DNA from: Nitrosarchaeum sp.
GTDB taxonomy: Archaea; Thermoproteota; Nitrososphaeria; Nitrososphaerales; Nitrosopumilaceae
NCBI GenBank assembly: GCA_013140415.1
Contig: JABFSW010000068.1
Span: 1 to 5,778, forward strand
Direction: 5' to 3'
DNA length: 5,778 bases
Below, in pieces: positions 4,856 through 5,778 of this stretch. Both the position numbers and the translations under genes were made by a program. Numbering within the stretch: the stretch's first letter is position 1; the number at the start of each line of letters is the position of its first letter. The notes under the pieces are model-generated. The model worked only from the letters and a program-made list of their open reading frames with translations, made no database searches and was not told the origin of the DNA.

Positions 4856-5778
4856 TTGATTTCAAACATAACTTTACTCTCACTAGGAAAATTTGATCTT
4901 AAATTACATCATCTCTTAATTGTGGGTATTCTTTCTCTATCCTTTTCTATTTCATTTTTAGTTAGATCACAAGCAGCTGATTATGGTTGGGAGCTAAATG
5001 AATTTGATCCCTTTTTCAATTATAGAGCGACACAATATATTGTTGATAATGGAATAAGTGCATATTTTCAATGGGATGATGATCTAAGTTGGTATCCTCA
5101 TGGCAGAGACGTTTCCCAAACTTCGCAAGTAGTACTTCACATTACTGCTGCTGTGACATATTGGATTTTTGGTGGTGGAATGGAACTTTATGACTTTGCA
5201 ATTCTCTTTCCTGTGATTTTTGGTTCTCTTAGTACTATTGTAATTTTTGCATTAGTTAGAGTAATAGGAGGAACAACTGCTGGGTTATTTTCCGCATTAT
5301 TTTTCTCAGTTTCATTACCATTGATATTGAGAGGAACTATAGGTTGGTTCAAATCTGAACCTCTTGGATTATTCTTTGGTCTCTTAGCAATCTATTTTTT
5401 ACTTAGTGGTATTAATTCTAAAAATAAAAAAATAGCAATTGCAAAATTAATAGCTGCAGGAATTATTGTACCTCTATCTATATCCGCATGGGGTGGAAGC
5501 CAGTTTTTTATAATTCCTATAGGTATTTTCTTTCTTACACTACCTTTTGTAAGATCCGATCATAAATTTATCATATGGGCAATTCCTCTCTTCACAGCAA
5601 TAGTATTTCTTACCTCTCTAAATTTTGAAAGATTAAGTTTAAATTTCATCTTTGGATTAGGAGGAGCCTCATTAATAATTCCAACAATTTTCATAATAGT
5701 TTGCATTTTTATTCAAAGTAAAAGTAATGAAACCAAAAAAACTAAAAATGGTTTATTATTTTTAGCCTCTATTTTGAT
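4856..5778 (+). CDS. STT3/AglB-type oligosaccharyltransferase, N-terminal part (runs off the window)
   Basis: The frame opens at TTG 4856, directly after an in-frame TAA (4853-4855), and is open for 307 codons to the window edge. STT3/AglB enzymes transfer a lipid-linked glycan to Asn in N-x-S/T sequons on the outer membrane face. Visible order: a short cytoplasmic start, TM1 (about 19-36), then the long external loop with the first acidic motif NEFDPFFNYRAT (Asp51) and WYPHGRD (79-85), both diagnostic. Further hydrophobic segments lie near 92-105, 113-135, 140-157, 170-185, 196-230 and 238-287. The second acidic motif, DxE/DxD in relatives, reads GWFKSEPLG (163-171), with Lys166 in the first acidic position and Glu168 kept. 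The C-terminal WWDYG-type domain lies outside the window, so activity cannot be fully judged. Archaea often carry more than one copy; this may be a diverged paralog. Family confident. Confidence 0.93.
   Translation, partial: MISNITLLSLGKFDLKLHHLLIVGILSLSFSISFLVRSQAADYGWELNEFDPFFNYRATQYIVDNGISAYFQWDDDLSWYPHGRDVSQTSQVVLHITAAVTYWIFGGGMELYDFAILFPVIFGSLSTIVIFALVRVIGGTTAGLFSALFFSVSLPLILRGTIGWFKSEPLGLFFGLLAIYFLLSGINSKNKKIAIAKLIAAGIIVPLSISAWGGSQFFIIPIGIFFLTLPFVRSDHKFIIWAIPLFTAIVFLTSLNFERLSLNFIFGLGGASLIIPTIFIIVCIFIQSKSNETKKTKNGLLFLASIL

Overview
The window is AT-rich archaeal DNA, most likely from an ammonia-oxidising thaumarchaeon (Nitrososphaerota, Nitrosopumilus-like). The evidence is ribosomal protein S6e followed by the archaeal initiation factor aIF2 gamma and a PIN-domain nuclease, an STT3/AglB oligosaccharyltransferase, an archaeal-type tRNA-Gly without encoded CCA, strong use of TTG/GTG starts, and TATA-like boxes about 21-32 nt before start codons instead of Shine-Dalgarno sites. 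The lineage call is an inference from gene style and has not been checked by a search.

Left part (1-1722, + strand): the 3' end of an unrecognised gene abuts a small class I glutamine-amidotransferase-like protein. A C39-peptidase-like protein with C-terminal TPR repeats follows. The peptidase-like gene converges tail-to-tail, 4 nt apart, with tRNA-Gly(CCC) on the minus strand.

Middle (1800-2223): two very small zinc-ribbon genes face each other with directly abutting stop codons. The minus-strand one (40 aa) is easy to miss because of its size. The rightward one appears to share a near-symmetrical TATA element with the divergent tRNA gene. The leftward one is divergent from S6e.

Right part (2224-5778, + strand): S6e, aIF2 gamma and a Fcf1-like PIN protein form the conserved archaeal translation/ribosome cluster; the last two overlap by 8 nt. 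After them come a PEBP/YbhB-like protein and the first 307 codons of an STT3/AglB-type oligosaccharyltransferase that runs off the window.

No mobile element, CRISPR array or repeat family is visible, and no stretch longer than 300 bases lacks a gene. The least ordinary items are the hidden 40-aa zinc-ribbon gene and its zero-gap convergent partner, the amidotransferase/C39-TPR pair with altered active-site motifs, and a Lys in place of the usual Asp in the second acidic motif of the STT3 protein.
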